A DNA stretch of 64,000 bases from Trametopsis cervina (GCA_022385755.1 MU278363.1:498661-562660); one strand, 5' to 3'; positions 36,889 through 48,392 are shown, counted from the first letter of the stretch. The notes: generated from the letters alone by a model not told the origin. Translations and numbers: made by a program.

Positions 36889-39054
36889 TCTCTGCTTGTT
36901 TGTATTTTCACGGGGTTTTGGACGGACTTTCTCTTGTTTCGCGGCACGCTCTTCATATCGCATCTCACTCACCCTAGTCCCTGGTCACGCACTCATTTCC
37001 CTGCTCTCCTCACCGCTCGTCCGCCTTCCATCGATATACTTAATTACCACGGACTATGTAGAACTACCCATTTTATGGACTGTACCCCATGCACCGTGGC
37101 CCCGCAGCATTTTGCTCGGGGACTGCTCTCCGCACAGTGTGGTGCCAAGCGCTAGCCGAGCTCAACGCCTCCCACAACCCCAAGACAGGCACGCTACGTG
37201 CTCTATCGTCGCGTACCTGCGGCACATGGATCGCTGCGGGAGTGCTTCAGCTCCCGCTACTTGATGATGGCAGAACGTTATTCAGATCCAGGATCCCGAG
37301 GTCTGCCACGGATGATCAGGCCTCCCGGCCATTCCGTTCAACGTTTGTCCAAACGTGCAAATTGGGTGGGACGCGTGTCTCGGATTCAAACGGGTGAGCA
37401 CTGAGGAACTTGCTATCTCCTGGCTTGGCGCAACGTCTCGTAGATATTCCGGGATGTGCACGCCCGCCGCACTCCTGTGGACACTATATGTCTGCCACGG
37501 CAAGAACGATGCGAGATAGCGGACCATCGTTTCTGTTCTTTCCCAAGCCTGGATTTAAGGTTGTCTATCTCCACATTATCTGTGCAGTTCAGCAGGGCGG
37601 GATCCCCTTTGCCTCGTGTTTAAGCCCATTCTCTCTCAGGCTGTCATCTATGCTCGATGGCACGGGGTGTGGCGGTGTTTGAACTGAATATACCTGCAGG
37701 CATCAGAACAGCCCATAACATGTGTGCATTCGGGGACGAAGTTTGGATGAAAGAGCGAATACAAGAGGCCATGTTAGCGTAAATACGCGTCAGTCACTGC
37801 AGATGAACACATAGACACTGCTCACATCTGCTCAACATTCTGTTCCACTCCTAGACACCGTTTACGTGCACTACTGCATGTCCAGTGAATGCATGAATAC
37901 CGAACTCGTGTGCCCAAGCACAGAAATCAGCAGATCCGCATATCCTGTTGCCAACGATGGTGGGTTCCCAATAGACACACCACTAATCCGCAGCAGCCTG
38001 CGCAGGTATCGGCTCCATATCTACTGCGGAACTTCCTACGAATAGACCGATATTACCACCATACGAGCCTGTGGTCTTTATCTTCCCAAGGTCGACTCCA
38101 CCGTCGCGAGTCCATCCGAAATGGTCTCGACTTTCGTTCATGAGCCGCAAGTGCATCGGTTTACACCTCTTATTGAGCCCCGGGCTCTGTACGTTGCCAT
38201 TCTTCTTCCTGTGCGACACGACCACAATTGATTGCATCACCGCAGCCTAGCTATATGCTGGTGGCGGTTACGTTCCTTTCGGTTTGCATGCGAGTCGTTG
38301 GAGAATCGAGGCTGGTCTTGTGTACGGAGCTATGGCAATCTTCTAGCTTATCTGGCTATTTTTGACGCAGACGTGTCTTACGGGATGGGAGTATCGGGTT
38401 CGCCACAATCTCGTCGAAGATTGAGTCCTGCGTTTCAAAAGTCGCAAAGGACCCTTCGGAATCGTCATTAGCAGAAAGGGCTTCATCATTCTCGTCCCGC
38501 GGCCGTCGGAGTAGCCATGTACGATCGCTTTGACCAACGTTTCCAGAAATTTGCGGTGTTGCACACCGCCATGTACCAACAATGCGTGGTGTGTTGCCTG
38601 CCAGTAGCACGAACGATCAGCGATGCGAGGGCCGATATCTATGATATTTTGTGTTAATGGGATGGCCGCAAATAGACAAAATACAACAGAGGTAGAGTGC
38701 ACCATCCCTCGTCGGGTTTCATCTCTGTAAGACGAGTTTTCGCATCAGAAATCGGGTCAGGTGCAAGTTGCTCTTTCTCTAGTTGTGTATCAATGCTCAA
38801 TGAGCAAGGCCAATATACAGTGAGCGAAAAGACCATACCTGTTGACACGCCGACTGAGACAGGGGATTCAAAAGTACTCGTCAGTGTTCCCCAGTTTGCG
38901 AGTTCCTCAGTTTCGCCCAGTCAAACAGAGCACAAGTGACGTGATCGCATCCATGCTCTTGTAGTAGGCCAGTAGGTTCTTTAGTTGGTACAAACGAGTC
39001 TGTGAGGGAGCCTGGTCCAGGAGCACGATCATGGCGTTGAAGTGTCTGCAGAGA
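36889..39054. other. 2.2-kb region, possible gene remnant at its right end
   Basis: No intact gene supported. Gene-like segments on the minus strand at 38356-38950 are listed separately. Confidence 0.4.
38356..38950 (-). pseudogene. Possible decayed or unresolved minus-strand gene
   Basis: Three stretches have protein-like composition: one reads TEELANWGTLTSTFESP, one EMKPDEGW after a good acceptor (CTTACAG), and one SEGSFATFETQDSIFDEI ending in a stop at 38356. A fourth (CYWQATHHALLVHGG) overlaps the third in another frame. I could not link them with GT..AG introns without a stop or frameshift. It is either a pseudogene or a gene whose model I failed to solve. The family is not recognised. 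Confidence 0.3.
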
Positions 39055-39241
39055 TGCCGTGACTCGTCACAATCGCGCTTCGTAACGCCACGTGCCCTCA
39101 TTATCGACGCGACGCGACTGAGCTGTTCAACTCAAATGTGATGAACATACAGCGACGACCTTTATAGTATATATCAAATTAAATCAGTTCTGTAGATTAT
39201 CCTTCACACGTCATAACGGTGTAAGACTACTTGAGTATGTA

Positions 39242-39763
39242 TTACTCGTCCGGGACGTAACTTTCGCCGTCTTCATCGTCGTCGTCAGCAAACATATCTA
39301 TGTTCCCAATAGGCTGATCGCTCTCGTCTCCACCATCAGTATCAGAGTCTGTATTCTCATCTTCAGAGGATGTTCCTTCTTCTTCATCGACCTTCGCGTT
39401 TTGCAGAGGCGAGGTCTTGGTGAATTCGATCAAGGCCTCCAAGGCCTTATCAAGCCGCTCTTGTGCAGCGTGTCGTGCGGTTTCTGCGGCTTGGATGTCT
39501 TCTGTTCAATGCATAATCCATTAGCAAATGATGGTGTAATGTACGAAAATATGTGAACCTCCGTACCTTCTGAACCCGTACTATTGCGCAGCTCTATCAA
39601 TATTTTATCACAATCTGCGACCTCAAGTCGAGCGTTGTGAACTTTATCGATAAATTCTTGCACAGTGTTGGACATGCATCGAGTATACAGCTACAACGGA
39701 TATTGACTCACTACCGCCGCATTTGCATTCACATATACACGACGTGGAGCGGTTGGCGAGCAT
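39242..39763 (-). CDS. Small acidic protein, paralogue 1
   Basis: Three exons, 39763-39712, 39656-39567 and 39501-39242; 133 aa. The N-terminus is cysteine-rich (CICECKCG, a C-x-C-x-x-C-x-C pattern), the middle is a predicted helix or coiled coil (VHNARLEVADCDKILIELRN; DIQAAETARHAAQERLDKAL), and the C-terminus is strongly acidic (SSEDENTDSDTDGGDESDQP) ending in FADDDDEDGESYVPDE. The gene is the copy-1 member of a tandem duplication; its partner lies at 40598-41132 with the same exon phases. No family is recognised. The cysteine cluster could bind metal, which is inference only. The first intron was placed by aligning the two paralogues. Confidence 0.7.
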
Positions 39764-39816
39764 GGTAGAGAGGGCAGATTCACGGTAAAGCAGAAGTAGA
39801 ACTAATTTACGTACAG

Positions 39817-39824
39817 CTTATATA
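39817..39824 (-). promoter_or_regulatory. TATA box of acidic-protein paralogue 1
   Basis: TATATAAG on the minus strand, about 55-60 nt upstream of the ATG, kept in the paralogue's promoter. Confidence 0.45.
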
Positions 39825-40159
39825 TGCCCCTGTGGGAAATTCGGGAGGAGCACGAATGTCACGATTGACCCTGACAGCATGGACACAACTGGCAACTTCG
39901 TGCATTTAGACGTGGCGACAGTCTCCTTTCACTTTCAGCTCTGAAAGACGTGGAGTAACATTACTTCTAGTAGTGGCCCTGAGCTAGCACTAAGCATGTG
40001 CCCAGCAACTAAAAAGTCTCGCAGAATCGACGTATCTCTTCACGTCGATCAAACGGACGGTATCAAATCGAGGCTGCCTCGTATGAGATGGGGATTACAT
40101 GTACGTTGTGATTACAGGAGCCTTATTTGCGCCGCGTCAAAGACGTGTTGGAAGCGTAG

Positions 40160-40407
40160 GAAGAAATCGTCAGGCATAGAGGCATAAACGTCCACCTGGT
40201 CCCAAAGAGCAACTTGGCATATACCAAGCGGGAAATCACCAGATACATACCTGCTTAGACCATACGTTTCGAGGCCCATATCCCTTTCTTTATCTCGTCC
40301 TCTCTACGCTCAGAAGCACTTGTCCTTGATTTGCCCGTTGGTAAGGCGTATGTGAGAGTTGGGATGTAACGGGCGAGGTTTGGTTGCGGCGAGCAGGTGA
40401 GAGAGTG
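40160..40407 (-). pseudogene. Truncated copy of the PEX14 3' end
   Basis: This stretch aligns with the end of PEX14 (41641-41929). Shared blocks include the last splice donor region (ACCAGATACATACCTG at both sites), the CTTTATCTCGTC block, the GGCAAGGCGTA/GGTAAGGCGTA block and CGAGCAGGTGAGAGAG. Short deletions have removed about 40 nt of coding sequence, and the 5' part of PEX14 is absent. It ends exactly where copy 2 of the tandem duplication begins, so it was left behind by that event. Confidence 0.75.
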
Positions 40408-40597
40408 TGCCGTGACTCGTCACGATCGCGCTTCGTAACACCACGTGACCTCATTAGGGACACGACGCGACTCAGTTGTTCAACGCGAAAGTGACGAACA
40501 TCTAACGGTAGCCTTCATAGCCATTCACATCACATACCAGTACATAAATCCTGTAGTTACTCGTGCATCATCACGTTGAAGACCATCCGATCATGGA

Positions 40598-41132
40598 TCA
40601 CTTGTCTGGGATATAACTCTCGTCCTCCTCCTCATCGTCGTCGACATCGGCGAAGGTATCTATGTTCCCAATAGGCCGATCGCTCTCATCGCCGTCATCA
40701 GTGTCAGGGCCTCCGTCTTCATCGTCAGAAGACATTGCTTCCTCATCGTCGACGGCTGTGTTTCGCATTGGCGAGGCGTTGTGGAATTCCATAAAGGCCT
40801 CAAAGGCTCTATCAAGTCGTTCTTGTGCGACGTGTCGGGCGGTTTGTGCGGCTTGGATGTCTTCTGTTCCACAAATGATGCTTTAAAAAACCCCAATGCA
40901 CGATGTGCAAGAATATATGGGCCAGTATACCTTCTGGGACTGCGCTGTTGCGGAGCTCAATCAAAGCCTTATCGCATTCTGCGACCTCAAGTCGAGCGTA
41001 GTGCACCTCGTTGGTAAGGTCTTGCGTAATCTTAGTTAGTATTGAGAACATAGTTACAACAGATAATAACTCACCAGCGCCGCATCTGCATTCACTCACA
41101 CACGACGTGGAACTTGCGTGATTGGCGATCAT
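40598..41132 (-). CDS. Small acidic protein, paralogue 2
   Basis: Three exons, 41132-41075, 41020-40931 and 40863-40598; 137 aa. Same plan as paralogue 1: a short N-terminus with cysteines (CVSECRCG, one fewer in the cluster than paralogue 1), helical middle (VHYARLEVAECDKALIELRN; DIQAAQTARHVAQERLDRAF) and acidic tail ending FADVDDDEEEDESYIPDK. Exon 2 is 90 nt in both genes, and the intron phases (1, 1) agree. Both frames are open, so both are probably expressed. Function is unknown. Confidence 0.72.
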
Positions 41133-41227
41133 GGTGAGAGGGCAGATCCAGAGGAGATATGGATACTGTAGACAGAGATGGTGGTGATAGTCCAAGTAAG
41201 AGGCAACTTTGAAAGAGAGAGCGTGAG

Positions 41228-41235
41228 TTTATATA
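41228..41235 (-). promoter_or_regulatory. TATA box of acidic-protein paralogue 2
   Basis: TATATAAA on the minus strand, about 96 nt upstream of the ATG. The ~500 bp between this gene and PEX14 (41133-41640) holds no other gene. Confidence 0.5.
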
Positions 41236-41640
41236 GGCCTTAGCATAAGGTTTGCGTCGCGGGTGCGAGAATTCGAGAGGAGCGCGAATGCCATGATGGG
41301 TGACTCGCACTTCATAGACACTTTGATAGATAAAACTGGCGCCCCCAGAGTTGACAGCATGGAGACAACCAGCCACTTCACGTCCTAAAACGATGCGACG
41401 ATCGCCTCTGACCGTCAATTCTGAAAGATATGGTGTAGCACGGCTTCTGGCAGTACTCACGAACTTCTAGGTTAACACTCACCTATCCCCTGTTCGAAAT
41501 CGCGAATTATAGGCGCAAATGTTCGTATCCCATCCACTACTTGCTGGGAGTTTATACTAATAAGCCTCGCGGAATGAACGTATCTCTGCACGTGCACTAA
41601 ATAAATGTTATAACGTCAAGGTTGTGGGTGTATTGTACAT

Positions 41641-42975
41641 TTAGGAGGGTGTCGTCGGGCGTGCGGGCAAGAAAGTTCGTCTAATTCCAAAGAACAGCTC
41701 AGCAGATACCGGACTAGAGATAACCAGATACATACCTGTTTAATACCAAACCTTTCAAAGCTCGTATCTCTCTCTTTATCTCGTCTTCTTCTGGGTTCAA
41801 ACCACTTAAACCACCGGCTGTGAATTTGATGTTGCCCGGCAAGGCGTACATTTGAGTCGCGATGTAGCCCGTGAGGTCCGTCAGTGATTGCAGTGTATTT
41901 TGATATCTCGTTCGAGCAGGTGAGAGAGATGGAATGACGGCGCGAAGCAAAGAAAGAGATGCGATGACAGCGGGTGTAGGTGGAGTGGGAGGAGGAACGT
42001 AGGACCACACGGTGGCGTCCTTGTCTGTTTCCGCAAATAAAGGTGTTGAGGAAAGGGTATTCCAGAGGCGAGGCTAAGAATGCTAATTCAGATTGAATAT
42101 TATAGTATTCGCAAGACATTTACGCACCTGGGCCTCGGGATCCTCCTCTGGCCTTGTCCACGACAGTACTTCTTCTATTCGCTTGAAGATGGCATTTACA
42201 GTGGCAGGGGTATTGCTGGCTTCCAATTCAAGAATAGCGCATCGAAGAATTGTAATATCAGGTGTTGCCTTTGGTTCCTTTTCAGCCGCAACGATATCTT
42301 CCAGCGACGAACAATTCGCGAATACGGGGTCTTCTTTGTATAAGTTGGGGCGTGGCAATAACGCGAAGGCTGTGGCTTGCTCAGTTTTGACGGACTGCAA
42401 GGAAGTGGTGAGCTTCTTGAGAAGGTCCTTCTGGTGACTTCGTATAGCACGTCGTGCTTCAAATGACTGGGAGATGCGGGGATATATGAACCTCTGCAAA
42501 ATATTGATGGATGTCAGTACTTGTCTTCCTACATAGCACGGGGACTCACAAAGTATATAAGAAGGACAGCAGCTGATCCACCAGCAATCCAAGTTGCTAT
42601 TCTGAAGATACCGATCAGAATGTTCGGCAAGCTAGACTGAGGCAGTTGAGGATATGTTCGGGGTGGGACCAGCGGCACTTGAGCGGGCTACGAGTCGTTC
42701 AGTATAGGATAGCAGTGGAGTGTATCATAATGACGAACGGCTTCCTGGAGTAGTTGCTCAATCTCAAGACCGTTGAGACCCTTCTGCGCAAGAAACTCGC
42801 GCTTTGCCGCGATACCCTCGTACCGGACTTGAGGAGAATTCAGGAATGTCCGCGCCGTTTGAACCAGATGGGTGCGGTCTACATGTTCAACAACTGCCTG
42901 TGAAGGGGCCGATTCTGCTGCGGGCTCGACATGAGGGGGGCTTTGTGGCAACTGGTCTTCGTCTGGACCTGACAT
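41641..42975 (-). CDS. PEX14: Peroxin-14, peroxisomal docking protein
   Basis: Five exons in transcript order: 42975-42739, 42687-42550, 42493-42128, 42073-41736, 41680-41641; 372 aa. The conserved N-terminal domain that binds WxxxF/Y motifs of PEX5 is clear (RTHLVQTARTFLNSPQV, AAKREFLAQKGLNGLEIEQL, residues ~35-80). A Pro-rich stretch (PAQVPLVPPRTYPQLP), a hydrophobic membrane segment (FRIATWIAGGSAAVLLIYF) and a long coiled coil (SHQKDLLKKLTTSLQSVKTE) follow, all as in PEX14. It forms the import docking complex with PEX13/PEX17. The first intron uses a weak GTTCGT donor. Its 3' end was copied by the tandem duplication downstream. Confidence 0.9.
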
Positions 42976-43422
42976 GGTGAAAGATGACCTGAACGAAATG
43001 TCAGTAGAAACTGCGACGCGTGCATGTGAAATCACATTTCAGCGTCCGGCGCTTGTTCCTCGCATGAGTATCCGCGTCCGGCGTTCTACCCTCATTACAC
43101 TCAGAATGGTCAAGTGCGACCAATACTCCTGAGTGGACAGCATTATTAGCTTCAATTGTGTGCGATAAAAATGTGGCTGCTATGCAGCAGTAGTAGAAAC
43201 GGACAGTTATACTACAAGAAAATACGTGTTCAATTGTGTGATATACTAAAATCGACAGTAGATTACGATGAAGCAAGAGACAGCTTGGCAGAGCAAGAAA
43301 TATGCGACCTACACGAACCCTATCAGGCTGCCATATTATTACACTGGCATGACCATTGGTTGGTGAGGTCGCTCGAGGCCGATTCGGAGAGCCCGCTCCA
43401 AACCCATACAAGATATTAACAA
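42976..43422. other. Intergenic, PEX14 promoter
   Basis: 447 bp between the PEX14 start and the 3' end of the next minus-strand gene. No gene seen. Confidence 0.5.
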
Positions 43423-45516
43423 TCAAACAGGAGTCTCTCTCTTCGTGGGGAGCTCATTCCCCTCATCCTTTTTTCGGCCCCCTCTGCGAATATTTCCCCA
43501 GCCTATAGGATGCTCCTCTTCGCAATGTTTCTGCAACTCCGCTTCGCTGACGTCCTCCATAGGCTTGGGTGGTTCCACATTACCGGCGATGCGGAAACGA
43601 TTCCTGTGCACACAGAGAGTCAGCCATTGATTGGGGCATGCAAGTAGCGGCGATACTTACACACACGCCATGCATATTATCTTCCCATCCTCTTCTTTAA
43701 ATGCCAGCTTCAAGCAATGGGAGACTTTGACAAGCCCATCTTCATCCCAGAGATCCGCTTCATCTGTCTCGTCCTCCTCCTCATCCTCCTCATCCTCCTC
43801 ATCCTCCTCATCCTCCTCATCCTCGTCCATCGCTGGATCCTCTGCAGGTGCCTGTTCCTGTGCCGGTGCCACCACTTCGGGAGCAGGCTGACTTGGTGTC
43901 TGCGGGGTAGGCGGCGCCGCCGATAACGGCGTCTGCGGGGTGGGTGGCACCGTCGACAACGGCGTAGACGGCGGACGACTCTGCGTCAGGTCCACCATCG
44001 GACTGTCAGTCCTCGGGAGGCCTATCTCCTGCGCCACCGACCTAATTTCATGGCCCAAAGCCTGCATGTTCATATAAGGTGCGCGCGAAGAACTCGCGGA
44101 ATCAGGCTCGTCCTCCGTCCGCCGCCTCTTCGCTAGTCTTTGCACGTCTGGTGTATGGTTCATAGAACGCTCATAGTAAGTCGATGACATGGTCATCGGA
44201 ATGATGGGCCGAGGTGCGGATGAGGAGAACGAAGGGAGGTTGGCGATGGGACCGCCGTAACTGACGGTCGGAGAGGCATTGTGAGGAGTTCTGCTAGGAG
44301 GAGGAGGAGGAGGGGGCATCGCGCTGGAAGGCACATGAGAGGCAGTACGAGGGCTGATTGTACGAGGATGAGATGAGGGCCCCGGGATAATCATATGATG
44401 TGGGCTATTGGTACGAGGGTGTGATGAAGAGGGCCCTGGAAGGGGAGCTGATGATGGGCCTCGACTCGTTCGAATCGAGAGAGAGGGATGTCGACCCTGG
44501 TAAGAAAGCTCATAGGAAATATGCAAAAGAAGCTCTTAAGGTAAGAGATCTCACCTGCTGTTGCCCGTGGGGAAGACTTTTTGGACCATGTGGCTGAGCT
44601 AAGCTCGGTGATGCATACGATTGAGCTGCACTTGATGATGCATGCGACTGAACTGAGCTCGATGATGCATGCGCTGGATTTGCTGGCGCATGAGATGGGT
44701 GTGGCGGTGGCGCGTGAGATGGGTTCGTTGGAGTATGAGGTGAATGTGCCTTTGAGGTCCATTAATTCTACACGAATGATCCCACAAGATGTCATCGACA
44801 CTTACTTGAGGTGCAGGAGCAGCGACTCGGAAACTGTGGCCTAGTGAAGAAATCATGAGTCGATAGACATTCGAGCAGGCAAAAAGTGTTCAACGTACTG
44901 GGAGGCGGCAGATTTCTGCTTTGATGCCATGAACCGTTCGTTATCCGTTCCAGTTCCAGATGCAAGAACTGGTTCTCCTGCGCACTGCCAAGAACCAACT
45001 GTTCAGATATTCCACATCGCCACGTCCACTGGACCTGAAGAGCACGTACTATTCCTGTATACTCCGGAGTTGGTCTTGTCTTTCTTGTCTGAGCTGCTGG
45101 ACCTGATGCTGCAGCCTCTGCACAACGGGAGGCGGATTTCCGCGCAGCTGTAAGAGCTCTGCCTCGAGAAACTTGATCTGCTTGTCTCGCTGGAACGCTA
45201 TCTGTGCCAGCGTCGTGTTATCCGCGATGAGCTTCTGGTTCTTCTGGTCCCACTCCACGATCTTCGTGCGGATGTCGGAGTAGGCTTGTACGATGCCGGG
45301 AAAGTATCCCATCTCGTGCATCGCGCCGTTTATGGTGTTGCTGAGAGAGCTTTTGACCTGGGCAAAAGCTTTCTCACATTCTTCCGCAGGTATGTCGCTG
45401 ATTGCGAGAAAATACCGAGCATTAATGGCGTATGGAAATGCATGTAGATGAGATACTCACGGAAGCACTGGTTCGCTTCTGACAGGGGCCTCGGGAGCCT
45501 TCTCGTCCACATCCAT
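43423..45516 (-). CDS. Coiled-coil protein with acidic tract and C-terminal Cys/His motif
   Basis: Seven exons in transcript order: 45516-45461, 45397-45063, 44977-44899, 44833-44806, 44749-44555, 44496-43661, 43603-43423; 569 aa. N-terminal helix and long coiled coil (residues ~25-130; IVEWDQKNQKLIADNTTLAQ, FLEAELLQLRG), then a Ser/Pro/His low-complexity region (NPSHAPPPHPSHAPANPAHA), a KRRR nuclear-localisation-like cluster, and an EED-repeat acidic tract. The C-terminus has a possible zinc site, CMAC followed after ~26 residues by HCEEEH, also with an earlier HCLKLAF. A nuclear DNA- or chromatin-linked role is possible but not shown. Exon 4 is only 28 nt. No named family is recognised. Confidence 0.7.
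43775..43827 (+). repeat. CTCCTCATC minisatellite within coding sequence
   Basis: Tandem CTCCTCATC units; on the coding (minus) strand they encode the Asp-Glu-Glu repeat tract of the coiled-coil protein. Nine-base units keep the frame. Confidence 0.85.
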
Positions 45517-46227
45517 CTGTGCTGCGTGATGTCAAAGATGTACTTTTTTTTCTCCTCTCAATTTGCGGTCTTGCACGCAATATTTTGGCATAAACGGTGA
45601 TTCCGGAGTTATAAAACCGCTGGGCCTCAACACACGGGCTTGCTGCGGTGCCTGGGACGTGTGTATTTTGGCGGTTGCGTGTGTGTGTTGTCGACTGTGT
45701 ACGCGAGAACAGGTCAAGAAGCTGCGAAACCCGGTTGAGTGTGTGGCCCAACGTCCGAAAGCCGCACGTATTCGACGCGTTACGTCGAGAAGCTAATTTA
45801 AAGACGCGTAGGCGCCCATAGTCCACTGACAGTTGACGACGAACCACCAACGGCTTTATGGCCGTCTCCTTGTCTAGTTCGCACGGCAATGGGGGCCTTA
45901 ATTTGTTGTACACCGTGGCCACGGGAGAGCCCGTACACATATTATAAAAGAAATTCCATGTGATATCCCATTTCACAAAAATGAGATCACTACGCAACTA
46001 CCGACAGCAAAAGCCTGTGTACACAACTGCAACTAGAACCCACTAAAGACAGGAGAACGAAGAGAAACGAAGGTTGCGCGACTAAACGAGTGTATGAGGT
46101 TACCACTAATTCTAACTAACTTCCTACCTAATGTAAGCTACCATCTGTCCATGCTTTTGCTTCCAACTTACACGAGCGTGCGTATATATACATAAATTGA
46201 TTGTCCGAATAGAGTCCAAGATCATCA
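45517..46227. other. Intergenic, no supported gene
   Basis: 711 bp upstream of the coiled-coil protein gene and downstream of the TVP38-like gene. No motif of note. Confidence 0.5.
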
Positions 46228-47516
46228 TCAGAGGCCAATGCTGGCCTCTTCTCGGCCACCATAGAGGAACCGATCATCGAGACTGGAAGGAGGTCTTGAA
46301 GCAGGTCTGCTATCGTTGACCTCCTCCATGTCGCAATTGTCTTGATCTGAAAGGAAGGATACTGTCTCGTCAGAGTCCCGAGAGAGCATGAGGTCGTCAT
46401 CCAGTTCCTCATCTACCGCCTTGCGGGCGACATATGAGAGGTAGATCAAAATACCGACACAAAGCACTGCGCCGGCGATGGTGGAATAGTGGCCGAGAGG
46501 GCTCTCATCCTGGTGAGCGGGTGCGGTTTGGCCTGGCTTCACAACGTGGTACTGTGCGAACGAGTGAATAGAGCTGCCTATGCTCGTGTGGATAATGAGC
46601 TTAAATAGCGAGAGTGCGGTGCACGTTGTGTATGTTCGCAAAGTAAGCGTAGGTGACGCGGCGAGCAGGCAGTTCATCACGTTGTAGGGGTAGGGAGCCA
46701 GGCGGATGAGGAACAGGAGCTTTGGTCGTTTCTCAATCGCGCGGACAACTCGCTTGACGGTGACCGTGCAGGATAGCCATCTTGAGATTGGGCCGCGGAA
46801 GAAGGTACGAGAGACAGCAAAGACCACGAGAGCACCGACGAGGGAGGCAGCGTATGAGATGATTGCACCGGTCCAGGCTCCGAATGTGTAGCCAGAGAGA
46901 ACAATGAACGTGGAGTATAGAGGAATGGGGGCTACAATGCGGCGCATCAGCGGAAATATGACATTCGTTGATAGCGGACTTACGAAAAGTGGTGATGAAT
47001 ATGAGCATAAAGATAGTAGCATAGCCGATATACTCGTCCGACTTCAGCCACTGTGAAAAGTCATCCAGAGCTAAATAATCACTGCGAGTAAGCATGCATT
47101 GTCGCAAAGGACTGTAGCCCGTGAAAACTACCTTGAAAGACCTCCACTTTCCAAAAGCTGATAGCCACCACAAAGCTCAGGCTTGTGAGTACGTACAAGA
47201 TAACAGGTGTCCACGGTCTCAGCAAATTTACTATTCTGAGACCTCGCGGACGAGTGTACGCTATTGATGATGCAGACCTGCTGGAATATGGCGACGGTGT
47301 TGTAAGAAACTTTGGAGATACGGGGTAGTGCGGTCTTGGCTGGTGAAGTGGCCGAGAGGGGTAAGAACCTGCGTGCAGGGTCTGGGAGTACTCAGCCTTT
47401 TCGTCTGGATAGACGTCGGGGTGAGATGTTTGCGGGCGGGGCGGTTGCGCATTGGGATATGTGGTGCTTGAGGAGGCGACTGGGTGCACAAAGGCTGTGC
47501 TAGGTGAGGGGTCCAT
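46228..47516 (-). CDS. TVP38: TVP38/TMEM64-type VTT-domain membrane protein
   Basis: Three exons in transcript order: 47516-47132, 47070-46984, 46931-46228; 391 aa. A Pro/Ser-rich cytosolic N-terminus of about 95 residues is followed by several membrane helices (PVILYVLTSLSFVVAISFW; YIGYATIFMLIFITTF). The VTT core has PLYSTFIVLSGYTFG-WTGAI, VVFAVSRTFFRG, and the conserved LFLIRLAPYPYNVMNCLLAA re-entrant region. A last helix (YSTIAGAVLCVGILIYLSYV) and an acidic cytosolic tail follow. VTT proteins include lipid scramblases of the Golgi/ER, and yeast Tvp38 is a late-Golgi vesicle protein. The ATG at 47516 is the first in frame, although the frame stays open upstream. Confidence 0.88.
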
Positions 47517-48392
47517 TGGATTCCAGTCCAATAATTGCGTTTGCGGCGACGAACGTTGATATGTCGGGGGTTCGTCTCGGTCAACGACGACGGATGGCGC
47601 ACGACAACGGATAGTGCGGCGGGGAGAGATGAAGGAGAGGTCACTCTCGCGGTGGACGTCGGGAGTGGGATGCTACCATCAGTAGTTTTAAACGAAATAT
47701 GACCGGATGTATCTTCCCACGGGGTTTGACGGTCCAGAGGCTCCGGTCGTCCCTGTGGCGTGGACGGGAGCGCGTGCAACTACCCGCTTCCCCTCGCACA
47801 ACTGACCACACCTGCAGTTCATTCTTTGCGGTCATTTGTCGCAAAAATATGTTATTAGAAGAGACAATATCCAGCTTTGCTCACCGAGGCCGCCGTCGAC
47901 TAGCAATATTCCCGGCGGTGCCTGCATCTTTATCTCTGTGCATAGATCACACACCGGGCTGTGCATGCCCTGGAAGAGACTACCCGTCATAGGCTTCGGT
48001 GACAATATCCCTATCGCGCGAGCAAACGTGTCCTGTTCTCATGACCGGCTCTTGCTCTGGTGTGCTATAGATTATCGCGAGATATAGCAGACATTACGTC
48101 GTTGGCCAAGCACTAGGGGAGCCACAGCGGTATGGGCACACTCGTCTTCTCTAGTATCCGCATCAAGGGTCGTGCTATTGCGCCTATCGCAATTTTTGGG
48201 CGGATGTCATGAGTGGCCACAGACGGATGCTGGAATGCAGCGAAACACCCGGATTGGCTGAACTCTTTCACGTGCTCATGTGATCGTGGTGATCAGTCGA
48301 CCTGCCTTAAACGGCCACTCACGCAATTGCTGGTTTGTCTCCGACTAACCTCCTGACCACTTCGTCGCGTACTATACCTTGACCAGCAAGAC
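47517..48392. promoter_or_regulatory. Divergent promoter, TVP38-like / small mitochondrial-type gene
   Basis: 876 bp head-to-head. A minus-strand frame runs from the TVP38 exon up to about 47,779 but lacks an ATG, so it is treated as 5' leader. Confidence 0.4.

Larger units (their letters stand above)
39055..40407. repeat. Segmental tandem duplication, copy 1
   Basis: The sequence from about 39055 (TGCCGTGACTCGTCAC) reappears from about 40408. Copy 1 holds the 3' flank, a small acidic-protein gene, its promoter and a truncated PEX14 3' end. The copies are diverged but co-linear, with a similar order of short matches in flanks, exons and introns. Confidence 0.8.
40408..41929. repeat. Segmental tandem duplication, copy 2
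   Basis: Second unit, from the TGCCGTGACTCGTCAC flank through the second acidic-protein gene into exon 4 of the intact PEX14. Confidence 0.75.

Noticed and set aside
43775..43827. Tandem repeat considered as a CRISPR-like or transposon repeat
   Set aside because: Units abut without spacers, are nine bases, and lie in frame within a coding exon.
47517..47779. Possible upstream extension of the TVP38-like protein
   Set aside because: The frame is open but has no ATG and its composition is not membrane-protein-like; kept as 5' leader.
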